From Acidovorax sp. YS12 (lineage in GTDB: Bacteria; Pseudomonadota; Gammaproteobacteria; Burkholderiales; Burkholderiaceae_C): 64,000 nt of DNA. The position numbers and the translations under genes are program-made. How positions within the stretch are numbered: the first letter of the stretch is position 1; each line of letters begins with the position of its first letter. The notes below the pieces were generated by a model that saw nothing but the letters and a program-made list of their open reading frames with translations, searched no databases and was not told the origin of the DNA. This document shows positions 8,008-16,788 of this stretch, one piece after another. The DNA lies in assembly GCA_021496925.1 (NCBI GenBank), contig CP053915.1, positions 1,302,001-1,366,000 of the forward strand. Direction: 5' to 3'.

Positions 8008-8874
8008 ATGACTTTGCGCACCACCCTGCTCTCCACCACGCTCGCCCTCGCCTTCGGCGCCGCCCACGCCGCCGGGCCCCTGCAGCTCACGGTCTACAAC
8101 GCCGACGCGAACAGCTTCCACGTCAACTCCGTGCTGCTGAGCGGCGAGAAGGAGGCGATGGTGATCGACACCGGCTTCACGCGCGCCGACGCCTACCGCA
8201 TCGCCGCCAACGTGCTCGACAGCGGCAAGACGCTCACCACTATCCTGGTGAGCAACGCCGACCCCGACTACTACTTCGGCGCCGAGACGCTCCAGGCCCT
8301 GTTCCCGCAAGCCAAGGTGGTGGCCACGCCCGCCGTGCGCGAGAAGATCCAGGCCAAGATGGCGGGCAAGCTCGCGTTCTGGGGCCCCAAGATGGGCGTG
8401 AACGCCCCCGCGCGGCCGGTGCTGCCCGAGGCCCTGGCTGGCACCACGCTCACCGTGGACGGCCAGGCCGTGGAGCTGCGCGGCACCACCGGGCCGCTGG
8501 CGCACCGCCCGTACGTGTGGGTGCCGTCGCTGCACGCCATCGTGGGCAACGTGGCGCTGTTCGGCAACATGCACGTGTGGACGGCCGATACGCAAAAGCC
8601 CGCCGAGCGCCAGGCCTGGATCGCCCAGCTCGACGAGATGAAGGCCCTGCAGCCGCGCGTGGTGGTGCCGGGCCACATGGCCGCCGGCACGGCGACCGAC
8701 GCCGGAGTGATCGACTACACGCGCGGCTACCTGGTGAAGTTCGAGGCGGCGCTGCAGCAGTCGCAGGACAGCGCGGGCGTCATCCAGGCCCTGCGCGCGG
8801 CCTACCCGCAACTGGGCGAGAGCGCCTCGCTCGACCTCGGCGCCAAGGTGAACAAGGGCGAGATGGCCTGGTGA
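8008..8874 (+). CDS. Periplasmic metallo-beta-lactamase-fold protein lacking the usual metal motif
   Basis: A 288-residue protein with a signal peptide (cleavage near AHAA, residue 20) and an MBL fold: VIDTGF near residue 53, a beta-lactamase-like core and a late VVPGHM. In place of the canonical HxHxDH zinc motif it has SNADPDYYFG at about residues 75-84, so the two N-terminal His ligands are absent. Its position opposite a LysR regulator is a common pairing. It may bind metal differently or act non-catalytically. Complete, good start with TTCTCC spacing. Confidence 0.8.
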   Translation: MTLRTTLLSTTLALAFGAAHAAGPLQLTVYNADANSFHVNSVLLSGEKEAMVIDTGFTRADAYRIAANVLDSGKTLTTILVSNADPDYYFGAETLQALFPQAKVVATPAVREKIQAKMAGKLAFWGPKMGVNAPARPVLPEALAGTTLTVDGQAVELRGTTGPLAHRPYVWVPSLHAIVGNVALFGNMHVWTADTQKPAERQAWIAQLDEMKALQPRVVVPGHMAAGTATDAGVIDYTRGYLVKFEAALQQSQDSAGVIQALRAAYPQLGESASLDLGAKVNKGEMAW

Positions 8875-8891
8875 TTCTTTGAGGGTTTTCG

Positions 8892-8940
8892 GGCTCCAGC
8901 GCTTGCTGGGCAAGCGCTGGGAGCTATGGAAACAGGAGTC
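8892..8940. repeat. Dispersed chromosomal palindromic repeat, copy 3
   Basis: CTCCAGCGCTTG-CTGGG-CAAGCGCTGGGAGCTATGG, ending AACAGGAGTC. It lies between the MBL-fold gene and the convergent DUF3325 gene. Confidence 0.8.
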
Positions 8941-9261
8941 TTACCCTACCCCGCCAGCCCAGGCCAGCACACGCAGCCAGCGCGGGCGCCAGGCCAGCGC
9001 CAGCCCCACCGCCAGCGCGGCGAAGGCCAGGGCCATGACCCACACGAGCGAGGCCATCGACGCATGGTCCACCGCCAGGCACAGGCCCAGCGCACCGAGC
9101 AGGCCCAGCGCGCCCAGCACACGCAGGCGCATCGCCTGGGCGGGGCGGGGCGCGGCGGCGCCGCGCACCTGCTCCCAGTGCACGTCCATGGCCAGGGCCA
9201 GCCAGCCCATGCCCGCCACGGCGCAGGCCACGGCGGCGGTCAGCAGCAGTGCGTCATGCAT
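8941..9261 (-). CDS. DUF3325 small membrane protein
   Basis: A 106-residue protein with three hydrophobic segments. Its length, Ala/Leu composition and WxxLAMDVHWEQV segment fit DUF3325, a family found next to PepSY proteins in iron-uptake loci. The start ATG at 9261 overlaps the end of the PepSY gene by 8 bases, so the two are translationally coupled. The function is unknown; the context suggests a part in inner-membrane iron or siderophore handling. Confidence 0.75.
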   Translation of the reverse strand: MHDALLLTAAVACAVAGMGWLALAMDVHWEQVRGAAAPRPAQAMRLRVLGALGLLGALGLCLAVDHASMASLVWVMALAFAALAVGLALAWRPRWLRVLAWAGGVG

Positions 9262-10936
9262 GGGCGGCCTCCGCTGCGGCCAGGCCGGGGGCGGCGGGCG
9301 CGGCCTGCGCGCGCTGCTTGAGCCGGCGCGCGGTCCACGCGGCCAGGGCGCCGCCGGCCAGGATGAACAGGTCCACCCCCGCCACCGGCCAGTAGCCCGC
9401 GCCCAGGGTCTTGAGCAGGTGGTCGCCGGTGGTCACCCAGTTGAGCAGCACGGTAGCCACGGCCATGGCGGCCACGGCCCAGCACTGCTCGTGCCACGCC
9501 GGGTTCCGGCGGCCCTGCGCCACCGGGGCGCTGCGCACGAAGGCGTGCGCCATGGCCGCTACCCAGCCGGCCCAGAACAGGTACTGCTCCAGATCGCCAC
9601 GCGGGGGCCAGCCAGCGGGCAACACGTCGGGCAGCAGCCGGTTGGCGGTCAGGATGGTGAGCGAAGCCAGCAGCATGCCGGTGACGGTGGTCACGGCCAG
9701 CGCATCCACCACGCGCGCCCCTTGGCTGCCCTGCTTGGCATGCTGCTTCTTGCGCTTTTCCACGAAGAAGATGAAGCCCGTGGCGATGCACACGCAGCCC
9801 ATCAGCCCGCCCAGCACGTACAGCCAGCGCAGCAGCCAGTGGCGGAAGTGCTGCAGGTGCAGCCCGGTGAGGAAGGTGTTGACGCTGTCCACCGCGGTGG
9901 GCGGCGGGTCTTCGCGCAGCACCTCGCCGGTGCTGGCCTTGAAGTGGATGCCGTCGCCCACGAGCGCGATGCGGTCCGTGCCCGCGCGGTAGATGCTGAC
10001 GTAGCCGTTGGCATCGCCCACGTGCTGCACCGCGAGGAAGCCCACCTCGCCCGCCATGTCCTTGGCGGCCCAGCGGCGCTGGGCCTCGGCCACCATGGCG
10101 TCCACCGAGGCCAGCGGCGCGGCCACGCCGGCGCGGTCGTGCGGCAGGCCGGTTTCCTCGGCTTCGAGCTTTTCGTGCAGTTCGTGCAGCGGCTCCAGCT
10201 GGGTGTGCGACACGGGGAAGTAGATGCCCGCGAAGATCACCAGCCCGGTGAAGGCGAAGAAGAAGTGGAACGGCAGCGCCAGCACGCCGGTCATATTGTG
10301 CAGGTCGAGCGTGCTGCGCTGCGTGGCCTTCTTGGGGCGGAAGGTGAAGAACTCGCGGAAGATCTTGCGGTGCATGACCACGCCGCTGACCAGCGCCGCC
10401 AGCATCACCAGCGCCGCGAAGCCCACGATCCAGTAGCCCAGGCCCGCCCAGCGCAGGTTCAGGCTGTAGTGCAGCGGGTAGAAGAACTGGCTGCCGATCT
10501 TGAGCCGGTCGTCCGGCAGCGCCGCCCCGCTGCGCGGGTCGATGGTGCGGTTGCCCCAGGCGCCCTGCTCCGGGTCCTTGGCGTTGGGCACCTCGTAGCC
10601 CGCGAACAGGCCCAGCACCGGGTCGCGGTGGGTGGTGTAGGCGCCCCAGCGGCGCACGGTGTCGAAACGCTCGGGCAGCGCGCCGTTGACGCGGTCGCGC
10701 ATGAAGTCCAGGCTCTGCTTACTGGGCTGCATGTCCTCGAACACCGGGCGCAGCAGCTTGTCGAACGACGGCATGGGCTGCGGCGCGAAGCGCGACTGCG
10801 GAATCGCCCAGCGGTCGATCTCGCGGTCGAACACCGACAGCGCGCCGAAGAAGAAGCAGGCCATGAGCACGAAGCCCAGCGCCAGGCCGAACCAGGTGTG
10901 CAGCCAGGCCATGGCCAGGCGGAAGTTTTGGAACAT
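9254..10936 (-). CDS. PepSY-domain inner-membrane protein (PiuB-like)
   Basis: A 560-residue membrane protein with an N-terminal anchor (WLHTWFGLALGFVLMACFFFGALSVF), PepSY-type periplasmic domains and several more membrane helices, ending Ala-rich. Such proteins (PepSY_TM/PiuB) act in siderophore-iron reduction or uptake at the inner membrane. The start at 10936 follows AAAGGAGGCC. It sits in the run TonB receptor - DUF3649 - PepSY - DUF3325, a standard iron operon arrangement. Confidence 0.88.
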   Translation of the reverse strand: MFQNFRLAMAWLHTWFGLALGFVLMACFFFGALSVFDREIDRWAIPQSRFAPQPMPSFDKLLRPVFEDMQPSKQSLDFMRDRVNGALPERFDTVRRWGAYTTHRDPVLGLFAGYEVPNAKDPEQGAWGNRTIDPRSGAALPDDRLKIGSQFFYPLHYSLNLRWAGLGYWIVGFAALVMLAALVSGVVMHRKIFREFFTFRPKKATQRSTLDLHNMTGVLALPFHFFFAFTGLVIFAGIYFPVSHTQLEPLHELHEKLEAEETGLPHDRAGVAAPLASVDAMVAEAQRRWAAKDMAGEVGFLAVQHVGDANGYVSIYRAGTDRIALVGDGIHFKASTGEVLREDPPPTAVDSVNTFLTGLHLQHFRHWLLRWLYVLGGLMGCVCIATGFIFFVEKRKKQHAKQGSQGARVVDALAVTTVTGMLLASLTILTANRLLPDVLPAGWPPRGDLEQYLFWAGWVAAMAHAFVRSAPVAQGRRNPAWHEQCWAVAAMAVATVLLNWVTTGDHLLKTLGAGYWPVAGVDLFILAGGALAAWTARRLKQRAQAAPAAPGLAAAEAAHA

Positions 10937-10947
10937 CGTGGCCTCCT

Positions 10948-11250
10948 TTACGCCAGCACGCTTTGCAGCAGCGAGGCCGCCGCCGCCATGAAGGCGCCGC
11001 CGCCCAGGAGCACGGCCCCCAGGCGGGCCAGGCTGCGGGCCGCGAAGGCCCACAGGAACGCCACCAGGTACACCAGCATGCCCAGCATGCTGCTGAGGTG
11101 CTCGGCGTCGTGGAACGACATGCCCAGCGCGAACAGGCCGGACATGCCCAGGGCGATGAAGCCCCACGTGAAGGCGTAGCCGCCCAGCACGGCGGCGGCG
11201 ATGCGCAGCGCGGTGTGCAGGCGGGGACGGGTGGTGAGGCTGGCGGTCAT
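10948..11250 (-). CDS. DUF3649 small membrane protein
   Basis: A 100-residue protein with three hydrophobic segments; the stretch YAFTWGFIALG and an early conserved His-Asp-Ala-Glu (FHDAEH) fit DUF3649, an iron-uptake-associated family. The ATG at 11250 is chosen; a TTG two codons upstream is possible. It ends 11 bases before the PepSY start. A possible Fur site lies just upstream. Confidence 0.75.
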   Translation of the reverse strand: MTASLTTRPRLHTALRIAAAVLGGYAFTWGFIALGMSGLFALGMSFHDAEHLSSMLGMLVYLVAFLWAFAARSLARLGAVLLGGGAFMAAAASLLQSVLA

Positions 11251-11262
11251 GCGCAACGATCA

Positions 11263-11293
11263 AAAATGAGAACGGTTTGTATTATCGCAAATA
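11263..11293 (-). promoter_or_regulatory. Possible Fur box before the DUF3649-PepSY-DUF3325 genes
   Basis: An AT-rich patch in otherwise GC-rich DNA, AAATGAGAACGGTTTGTATT followed by ATCGCAAATAA, lies 13 bases upstream of the DUF3649 start. The AATGAGAA and ATTATC elements resemble Fur half-sites. The match is partial. Confidence 0.4.
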
Positions 11294-11313
11294 AGGGAAT
11301 TCCATGCCAAATC

Positions 11314-11362
11314 GGCCTCCAGCGCTTTCCCATCGGGCGCTGGAAGCTCTGTTTTCAGGAGC
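11314..11362. repeat. Dispersed chromosomal palindromic repeat, copy 4
   Basis: GGCCTCCAGCGC-TTTCCCATCGG-GCGCTGGAAGCTCTG, then TTTTCAGGAGC. The arms AGCGC/GCGCT are conserved while the centre differs from other copies. It lies just past the 3' end of the receptor gene. Confidence 0.75.
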
Positions 11363-11369
11363 ACCCCAT

Positions 11370-13823
11370 TCAGAATCGGTGCCTGAGGCTCACCGAGAAC
11401 CGGCGGGGCTCGCCGAACGGCGAGTACCAGAGGTTGTGCACGGTCGCGTAGTAGCGCTTGTCGAACAGGTTGTCCACCACGGCGTGCACATCGGTGCTGG
11501 GGCTGAGCTGGTACTTCGCCGTCACGCCGAACAAGGCCAGGCCCCCGCGCCGGATGTGGTAGGTGGTGTTGGTGATGCTGCTGTAGGCCCGCACGCTGCC
11601 GCCCAGCGTCCAGCCGGTGCCCGCGATCCGCTGGCTCGAGGCAATGCTCAGGCTGTGCCGCGGCAGGCTGGACATGTAGCGCTCGCCCTGCTGCTTGCCC
11701 GATGCATAGCGGCTGTTCACGTAGGTGTAGCCCGCCGCCACGTTCCAGCCCGGGCGGATCTCTCCGTTGAGGCCCAGGTCGACGCCCCGGCTGCGCACCG
11801 TGTCGTCGGCCACGTAGCACCAGCCGCCGCAGGCGTTGCTTCGGTCGAAGGGGATAGAGGCGTCCTGCCGGGCCAGGTTCTGCTGGTCGAGTTGGAACAG
11901 CGCCGCCGTGGCGTTCAGCCGGCCGCCCAGCAATGCGCCCTTGGCTCCCACCTCGTAGTTCGACCCGACCACCGGCTTGACCGTGCCGCCGCCAACACCC
12001 CGCTGGCTTTGCGGCGTGAAGATGTCGGAATAGCTGGCATAGACCGAATACTGCGCATGCAGGTCGTACACCAGCCCGGCATAGGGCGAGACCACGCCGC
12101 TCTCTTTCTGGTCGACCACGCCGTTGACGAGGTTGCGGGACTCGTACCAGCTGATGCGCGTGCCGGCGATGAGCTTGAGCGCATCCGTCAGGCCCAGGCG
12201 CGCCACGCCGTAGAGCCCCTTCTGGCGCGTCTTGCTGCCGTACTCGTAGGGCGCCCCGCCCACCGGATCGGGCAGCGCGTGCGGATCGAACCCCAGCACG
12301 TTGATCGCCGTGGGCAGGTAGCCAGACGCCTGCGCATAGTCATGGGCGCTGGAAACATTGGCCCCCAGCACGAACTCGTGCGTGCGGCCCCAGAACGACG
12401 CCGGGCCGGAGACGAACACGTCCGCGGTGTTGGCTTTGACCTCCCGATCGAACAGGCGTGCCTGGTAGAGCGAGAGCCCGTTGCCCGTGGCACGGTCCAG
12501 GGAGCCCGACAGCCAGCTGTCGTTGGGCTGCCGGGTGCTGGCGCGCCCATGGTCGTACGCTGCCTTCATGCGCCAGCCGGACGAGAGCTGCTGCTCCAGG
12601 CCCAGGGTGTAGAGCGCGTAGTCCTTGTCGTTGCGGCTGCGCGGATTGCCGAAGAACGCCGAGCGGTCGAAGCCCATGTCGCTGCCGTCGGCGCCATAGG
12701 GCACCCCGGAGTGGTCACGCCCCTGGTCCTTCTGGTACTGGACGCTGGCGCTGACCAGGGTCGTGGGCGTCAGGTCCGCATCGATGGCCCCATACAGCCC
12801 CCGCCGGTGGTTGAAGGCATGGTCCACGAACGCATCCCGGTAGTCCACCAGCGCCACGAGGCGGCCGCGCACCTGGCCGGACGCCGTGAGCGCGCCCGAC
12901 ACGTCGGCCATGGCGCGCTTCTGGTTCCACGAGCCCGCCTGGACTTCCACCTGCGCCTGGAAATCCTGCGTCGGCCGCTTGCGCACCAGGTTGATCGTGC
13001 CGCCGGGATAGCCCGCACCGCTGAGCAGGCCGGACGCGCCCTGGAGCACCTCCATGCGGTCCAGGAACGCGCTGTCCACCATCGGACTCTTGTTGTCGTT
13101 GCTGATGCCGATGGGGTTGGCCATGCCGTCGTACTGCGACTGCAGGTAGAAGCCCCGGCTGAAGTAGTAGCTGCCCAGGTTGCCGCGCTCGTAGACGAAG
13201 ACCCCGCTGGTGGCCTTGAGCGCGTCATCCACCGAGTTCAGGCCGAAGTCGTCCATCTGCTGGCGCGTCACCACGGTAACCGTCTGCGGTGTCTCGCGGG
13301 GCGACAGGGCCAGCCTGGTGGCCGTGGCGGTATGCCCGGCCCGGTAGGAGCCCGTCCCTTCGGTGGTGCCGTCCCGCACGCCCTGGGCCGTGACCTTGAC
13401 CGTCTGCAGCGTGGCAGCGCCGCCACCGGCATCTTCCCGCGCCGCCGGCGCCAGCGCATAGCTGCCATTGGCCTGGCGCACCGCCTGCAGGCCGGTGCCG
13501 GCCAGCAGCGCGGCCAGCCCCGCCTCGACCGAATAGCTGCCGCGCAGCCCCGGGCTGCGCAGCCCCTCGGTCACGGCGGGGCTGAACGGCAGCAGGATGC
13601 CGGCCTCGCTGCCGAAGCGGCCGAGCGCCTCGTCGAGCGGCCCTGCCGGTATGTCGTAGCCACGCACGGGCGCCGCGCCCGGCTGGGCCAGCGCCGCCAC
13701 GGGCACGGCCAGCAAGGCCCCGGCGGCCAGGGCGCCCAGGCCCGGCCGGGCGATCGCCCGCGCGAGGGCGGAAGGGGAAAACAGGTGGCGGAGATGGCGG
13801 CGCAGCGCCCGGGTCTGGTTCAT
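11370..13823 (-). CDS. TonB-dependent siderophore receptor with N-terminal signalling (STN) domain
   Basis: An 817-residue outer-membrane receptor. Order: signal peptide to about residue 46, STN domain (YDIPAGPLDEALGRFGSEAG from about 55), TonB plug (ETPQTVTVVTRQQMDDFGL, then GxxxGxxYPGGTINLVRKRP), a 22-strand barrel and the terminal Phe in SLRHRF. The plug and barrel match the FpvA/FoxA/FhuE class for ferric hydroxamate or mixed siderophores. The STN domain and upstream fecI-fecR pair predict transcriptional signalling. The ligand cannot be read from sequence. Confidence 0.95.
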   Translation of the reverse strand: MNQTRALRRHLRHLFSPSALARAIARPGLGALAAGALLAVPVAALAQPGAAPVRGYDIPAGPLDEALGRFGSEAGILLPFSPAVTEGLRSPGLRGSYSVEAGLAALLAGTGLQAVRQANGSYALAPAAREDAGGGAATLQTVKVTAQGVRDGTTEGTGSYRAGHTATATRLALSPRETPQTVTVVTRQQMDDFGLNSVDDALKATSGVFVYERGNLGSYYFSRGFYLQSQYDGMANPIGISNDNKSPMVDSAFLDRMEVLQGASGLLSGAGYPGGTINLVRKRPTQDFQAQVEVQAGSWNQKRAMADVSGALTASGQVRGRLVALVDYRDAFVDHAFNHRRGLYGAIDADLTPTTLVSASVQYQKDQGRDHSGVPYGADGSDMGFDRSAFFGNPRSRNDKDYALYTLGLEQQLSSGWRMKAAYDHGRASTRQPNDSWLSGSLDRATGNGLSLYQARLFDREVKANTADVFVSGPASFWGRTHEFVLGANVSSAHDYAQASGYLPTAINVLGFDPHALPDPVGGAPYEYGSKTRQKGLYGVARLGLTDALKLIAGTRISWYESRNLVNGVVDQKESGVVSPYAGLVYDLHAQYSVYASYSDIFTPQSQRGVGGGTVKPVVGSNYEVGAKGALLGGRLNATAALFQLDQQNLARQDASIPFDRSNACGGWCYVADDTVRSRGVDLGLNGEIRPGWNVAAGYTYVNSRYASGKQQGERYMSSLPRHSLSIASSQRIAGTGWTLGGSVRAYSSITNTTYHIRRGGLALFGVTAKYQLSPSTDVHAVVDNLFDKRYYATVHNLWYSPFGEPRRFSVSLRHRF

Positions 13824-13917
13824 GCGGGAAATCCGATGCGGAAGGTGAAGGAAAAAGTGCGTTCCCCCTTCATGTCCCGCGAGGCGCAGCGAACCGGACA
13901 GGTTGATACAAATCGTT

Positions 13918-14955
13918 TCAACCAGGCGGCGTGCGCTGCGCCAGCTCGATGCGCACGGCCTGGCGGCCCCAGAAGCGGGTGACCGTGCGCACCTCCAGCC
14001 CTAGCACGGCGCTGAGCGCCTCGAGCGCCTTGGCGACGTCGTCCGTGGGGTACGAGCCCGAGACGCGCAGGTGGGCCACGGCCGGGTCGCACGCCAGCGG
14101 CGTGCCGCTGTAGCGGCCCAGCTCGGCGAGGAAGTCGTCCAGCCGCATCGACAGCGCCACGAGGGCGCCGCGCGTCCAGGCGGTATCGGCCTGGGCGGCG
14201 GGCCCGGGCGCGGACACGTCCGTGGCGCCGAAGCGGGCCTGCTGGCCGGCCTGCAGCCGCAGCGCGGGCGCGCCCGGGCTGCGGGGCCGGATTTCCACCG
14301 CGCCGTCGTACACGGCCACGCGCGCGTCCTGCGCCCCCTGGCGCACCGTGAAGCGCGTGCCCAGGGCACGCACCTCGCCCTGCGCGGTTTCGACCAGGAA
14401 GGGGCGCGGCGCGGGCCGCCCGTCCCTGGCGGTGGTGACGAGGATCTCGCCCGCCACGAGCACCAGGCGGCGCTCGGCGGCGCCGTAGCGCACGTCGATG
14501 GCGCTGGCGGTGTTCAGTTCCACCCGGGTGCCGTCGGGCAGTGTGACCACGCGGTGCTCCCCCACGGCGGTGCGGTGGTCGGCCAGCGCCTCGCGCCAGG
14601 GCGTGCGCTGGTGCACGGCCCAGGCGCCCCCCGCGCCGAAGGCCAGCACGGCCAGCGCCTGCACCGCGCGGCGCCGGCCGCGCGCGGCCTCGCCCGCCAG
14701 CTTGGCCTGCGCCACGGCCGAGGCGAAGGGCGAGGCACCGCCCTGCAGCGTGCGGCCCACGCGCTCGATGCGCTGCCAGGCCCGCTCGTGCACGGGGCTG
14801 GCGGCGCGCCAGCGCAGCCAGTCCTCGCGCAGGCGCGGCGCGGGCCCGGGGGTTTGCAGGTCGAGGAACCACTGCACGGCCTCGCGGGCCGCTGCGGGGG
14901 TGATGGAGGCGTCCGGGCCGTTCGTCCCGTCTTGTGGCGCGGCTGCGGTATTCAT
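13918..14955 (-). CDS. fecR: FecR-type anti-sigma/signal transducer
   Basis: A 345-residue protein with an N-terminal DUF4880-like segment (AVQWFLDLQTPGPAPRLREDWLRW), one membrane segment near residues 93-113 and a FecR periplasmic domain (LPDGTRVELNTASAIDVRY). The C-terminal STN-like part contacts the receptor. It overlaps fecI by 4 bases (ATGA). It relays receptor occupancy to the sigma factor. The receptor gene starts about 95 bases downstream. Confidence 0.92.
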   Translation of the reverse strand: MNTAAAPQDGTNGPDASITPAAAREAVQWFLDLQTPGPAPRLREDWLRWRAASPVHERAWQRIERVGRTLQGGASPFASAVAQAKLAGEAARGRRRAVQALAVLAFGAGGAWAVHQRTPWREALADHRTAVGEHRVVTLPDGTRVELNTASAIDVRYGAAERRLVLVAGEILVTTARDGRPAPRPFLVETAQGEVRALGTRFTVRQGAQDARVAVYDGAVEIRPRSPGAPALRLQAGQQARFGATDVSAPGPAAQADTAWTRGALVALSMRLDDFLAELGRYSGTPLACDPAVAHLRVSGSYPTDDVAKALEALSAVLGLEVRTVTRFWGRQAVRIELAQRTPPG

Positions 14956-15485
14956 GCCCGCGCGCGGCCCAGCACGTCCGCGAAGAAGCAGGTTTCGGCG
15001 GCCTGGGTGAGGTAGCGGCGCACGGTGCGCTCGGTCACGCCGAGCCGCTCGGCAATCTGCGCCTGCGTGAGCCCGTCGAGCTGGCTGAAGAGGAAGGCGC
15101 GCTTGGCGGGCACCGGCAGGCCGTCGAGCAGCGCGTCGATCTCGCACAGCGCCTCCAGCAGCAGGGCGCGCTCCTCGGGGGAAGGCGCCAGCGCCAGCGC
15201 CTGCGGCAGGTGGCGCAGTGTCTCCAGGTAGGCACGCTCCAGCTGTTCGCGGCGCCAGTGGTTGGCCAGCACGCGCGTGGCCACGGTGGTCAGGAAGGCG
15301 CGCGGCTCTTCGACCGCCAGCGCCTCCGTGCGGCCGAGCAGGCGCAGGAAGGTGTCGTGCGCCAGGTCGGCGGCGGCGAAGGAGTCGCCCAGCCGCCGGC
15401 GCAGCCAGGCCTTCAGCCAGCCATGGTGGTCGGCATAGAGCCCTTCGATGCACTGCTGGCGCAGCGTGGTGTCGGTGGTTGGCAC
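14952..15485 (-). CDS. fecI: FecI-like ECF sigma factor
   Basis: A 177-residue sigma-70 family member. Region 2 includes DLAHDTFLRLLGR and region 4 ends in AQIAERLGVTERTVRRYLTQAAETCF, the FecI signature. The GTG at 15485 is selected because GGAGG lies 8 bases before it and it gives the usual length; the frame is open further upstream. It would direct transcription of the downstream receptor when FecR signals. A Fur-like box sits upstream. Confidence 0.9.
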   Translation of the reverse strand: MPTTDTTLRQQCIEGLYADHHGWLKAWLRRRLGDSFAAADLAHDTFLRLLGRTEALAVEEPRAFLTTVATRVLANHWRREQLERAYLETLRHLPQALALAPSPEERALLLEALCEIDALLDGLPVPAKRAFLFSQLDGLTQAQIAERLGVTERTVRRYLTQAAETCFFADVLGRARA

Positions 15486-15550
15486 GGCGTGGACCTCCAA
15501 TGCAGTCGGGCCGCGCGTGGCGTGTGGTGCGCCATCGAACCGATGCAAAC

Positions 15551-15569
15551 AAGAATTAGTATCAATTCT
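15551..15569 (-). promoter_or_regulatory. Probable Fur box upstream of fecI
   Basis: AAGAATTAGTATCAATTCT, an inverted repeat AGAATT/AATTCT in an AT-rich island, lies about 65 bases upstream of the fecI start. Half of the 19 positions match the Fur consensus, and the location fits iron control of a fecI-fecR-receptor operon. Confidence 0.5.
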
Positions 15570-15597
15570 AGCGAAATCGAGGAAAAACCAGCCAAAA

Positions 15598-15648
15598 CGG
15601 CCTCCAGCCCTTTGCCAGAAAGCGCAAGCAGCTACTAAAACAGGAGTA
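15598..15648. repeat. Dispersed chromosomal palindromic repeat, copy 5
   Basis: Begins CGGCCTCCAGCCCTTTGCC and ends CAGCTACTAAAACAGGAGTATC, the same outer consensus as copies 1, 3 and 4 with a degenerate centre. It lies at the 3' end of murB. Confidence 0.7.
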
Positions 15649-16725
15649 TCAGACCACCACCGGCTCGGGCTCCAGGCGGATGCCGAAGCGCTCGTACACG
15701 CTGGTCTGGATGGCACGCGCCAGCGTCATCACCTCGCCGCCGGTCACGCTGTCCGAGCGCGTGCCGCGGTTGACCAGCACCAGGGCCTGCTTTTCGTACA
15801 CCCCGGCGCGGCCCACGGTCTTGCCCTTCCAGCCGCAGGCGTCGATGAGCCAGCCCGCCGCCAGCTTGATGCTGCCGTCCGCCAGGGGGTAGTGCACGAT
15901 CTTCGGGTCGCGCGCGATGATGTCCTGGCACTGCTCGGGCGTCACCGTGGGGTTCTTGAAGAAGCTGCCGGCGTTGCCGACCACCGCCGGGTCGGGCAGC
16001 TTGGCGCGGCGGATCTCGCACACCCAGTCGAAGATCTGCCGCGCCGTGGGCTGGGCCACACCGCACTCCTGGCGCTTGCGCTCCAGGTCGAGGTAGCCCA
16101 GCGCGGGGCGCCATTCCTTGGGCAGCGCCAGGCGCACGTGCGTGATGACGGCACGCCCGGCCAGCCCCATGCCCCGGGGCAGGCCCGCACCCTCGTGCTC
16201 GGCCAGGGGGGCGGCGTGCTTGAACACCGAGTCGCGGTAGCCGAAGGCGCACTGCGCAGCGTCGAGCGTGAACGGGCGGCCGCTGGCGAAGTCCACCGCC
16301 ACCAGCGAGTGGAAGCGGTCCTGCAGCTCGACGCCGTAGGCGCCGATGTTCTGCACCGGCGCCGCGCCCACGGTGCCGGGGATGAGCGCCAGGTTCTCCA
16401 GCCCGGGATAGCCCTGCGCCAGCGTCCAGGCCACGGCGTCGTGCCAGGCCTCGCCCGCGCCGGCCTCGACGATCCAGGCCTTGCCGGTTTCTTCGAGCAG
16501 GCGCAGGCCCTTGATCTCCATCTTCAGCACCACGGGCTTGACGTCGCCCGTGAGCACGATGTTGCTGCCCCCGCCGAGCACGAACAGCGGCTGGCGCGCC
16601 AGGCGGTGGTCGGCCAGCAGCGCCTGTAGGTCGTGCGCCGAACGCACGCGCACCAGGGTGTGCGCGCGCGCGGCGATGCCAAAGGTGTTGCAGCTTTGTA
16701 AGGGGACGTTTTTCTCGACTAACAT
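15649..16725 (-). CDS. murB: UDP-N-acetylenolpyruvoylglucosamine reductase
   Basis: A 358-residue FAD enzyme of the type I MurB class. FAD-binding LGGGSNIVL lies at about residues 49-57, the IPGTVGAAPVQNIGAYGVEL segment at about 115-135 and catalytic-serine GNAGSFFKNP at about 252-261. It reduces the enolpyruvyl group of UDP-GlcNAc to UDP-MurNAc in the cytoplasm for peptidoglycan synthesis. The ATG at 16725 gives the normal N-terminus; it is divergent from yajQ, 63 bases apart. Confidence 0.96.
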   Translation of the reverse strand: MLVEKNVPLQSCNTFGIAARAHTLVRVRSAHDLQALLADHRLARQPLFVLGGGSNIVLTGDVKPVVLKMEIKGLRLLEETGKAWIVEAGAGEAWHDAVAWTLAQGYPGLENLALIPGTVGAAPVQNIGAYGVELQDRFHSLVAVDFASGRPFTLDAAQCAFGYRDSVFKHAAPLAEHEGAGLPRGMGLAGRAVITHVRLALPKEWRPALGYLDLERKRQECGVAQPTARQIFDWVCEIRRAKLPDPAVVGNAGSFFKNPTVTPEQCQDIIARDPKIVHYPLADGSIKLAAGWLIDACGWKGKTVGRAGVYEKQALVLVNRGTRSDSVTGGEVMTLARAIQTSVYERFGIRLEPEPVVV

Positions 16726-16788
16726 CGGCCGGATTGTCGCACCCGCCCCTGGCGGGGCGTTTGTCCAGAATCCGCCAGGAGTCACGCC

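Noticed and set aside
11304..13982. A very long open frame opposite the TonB-dependent receptor gene, and similar long frames opposite other GC-rich genes
   Set aside because: They are antisense shadows produced by high third-position GC; the receptor strand has a full, recognisable protein.
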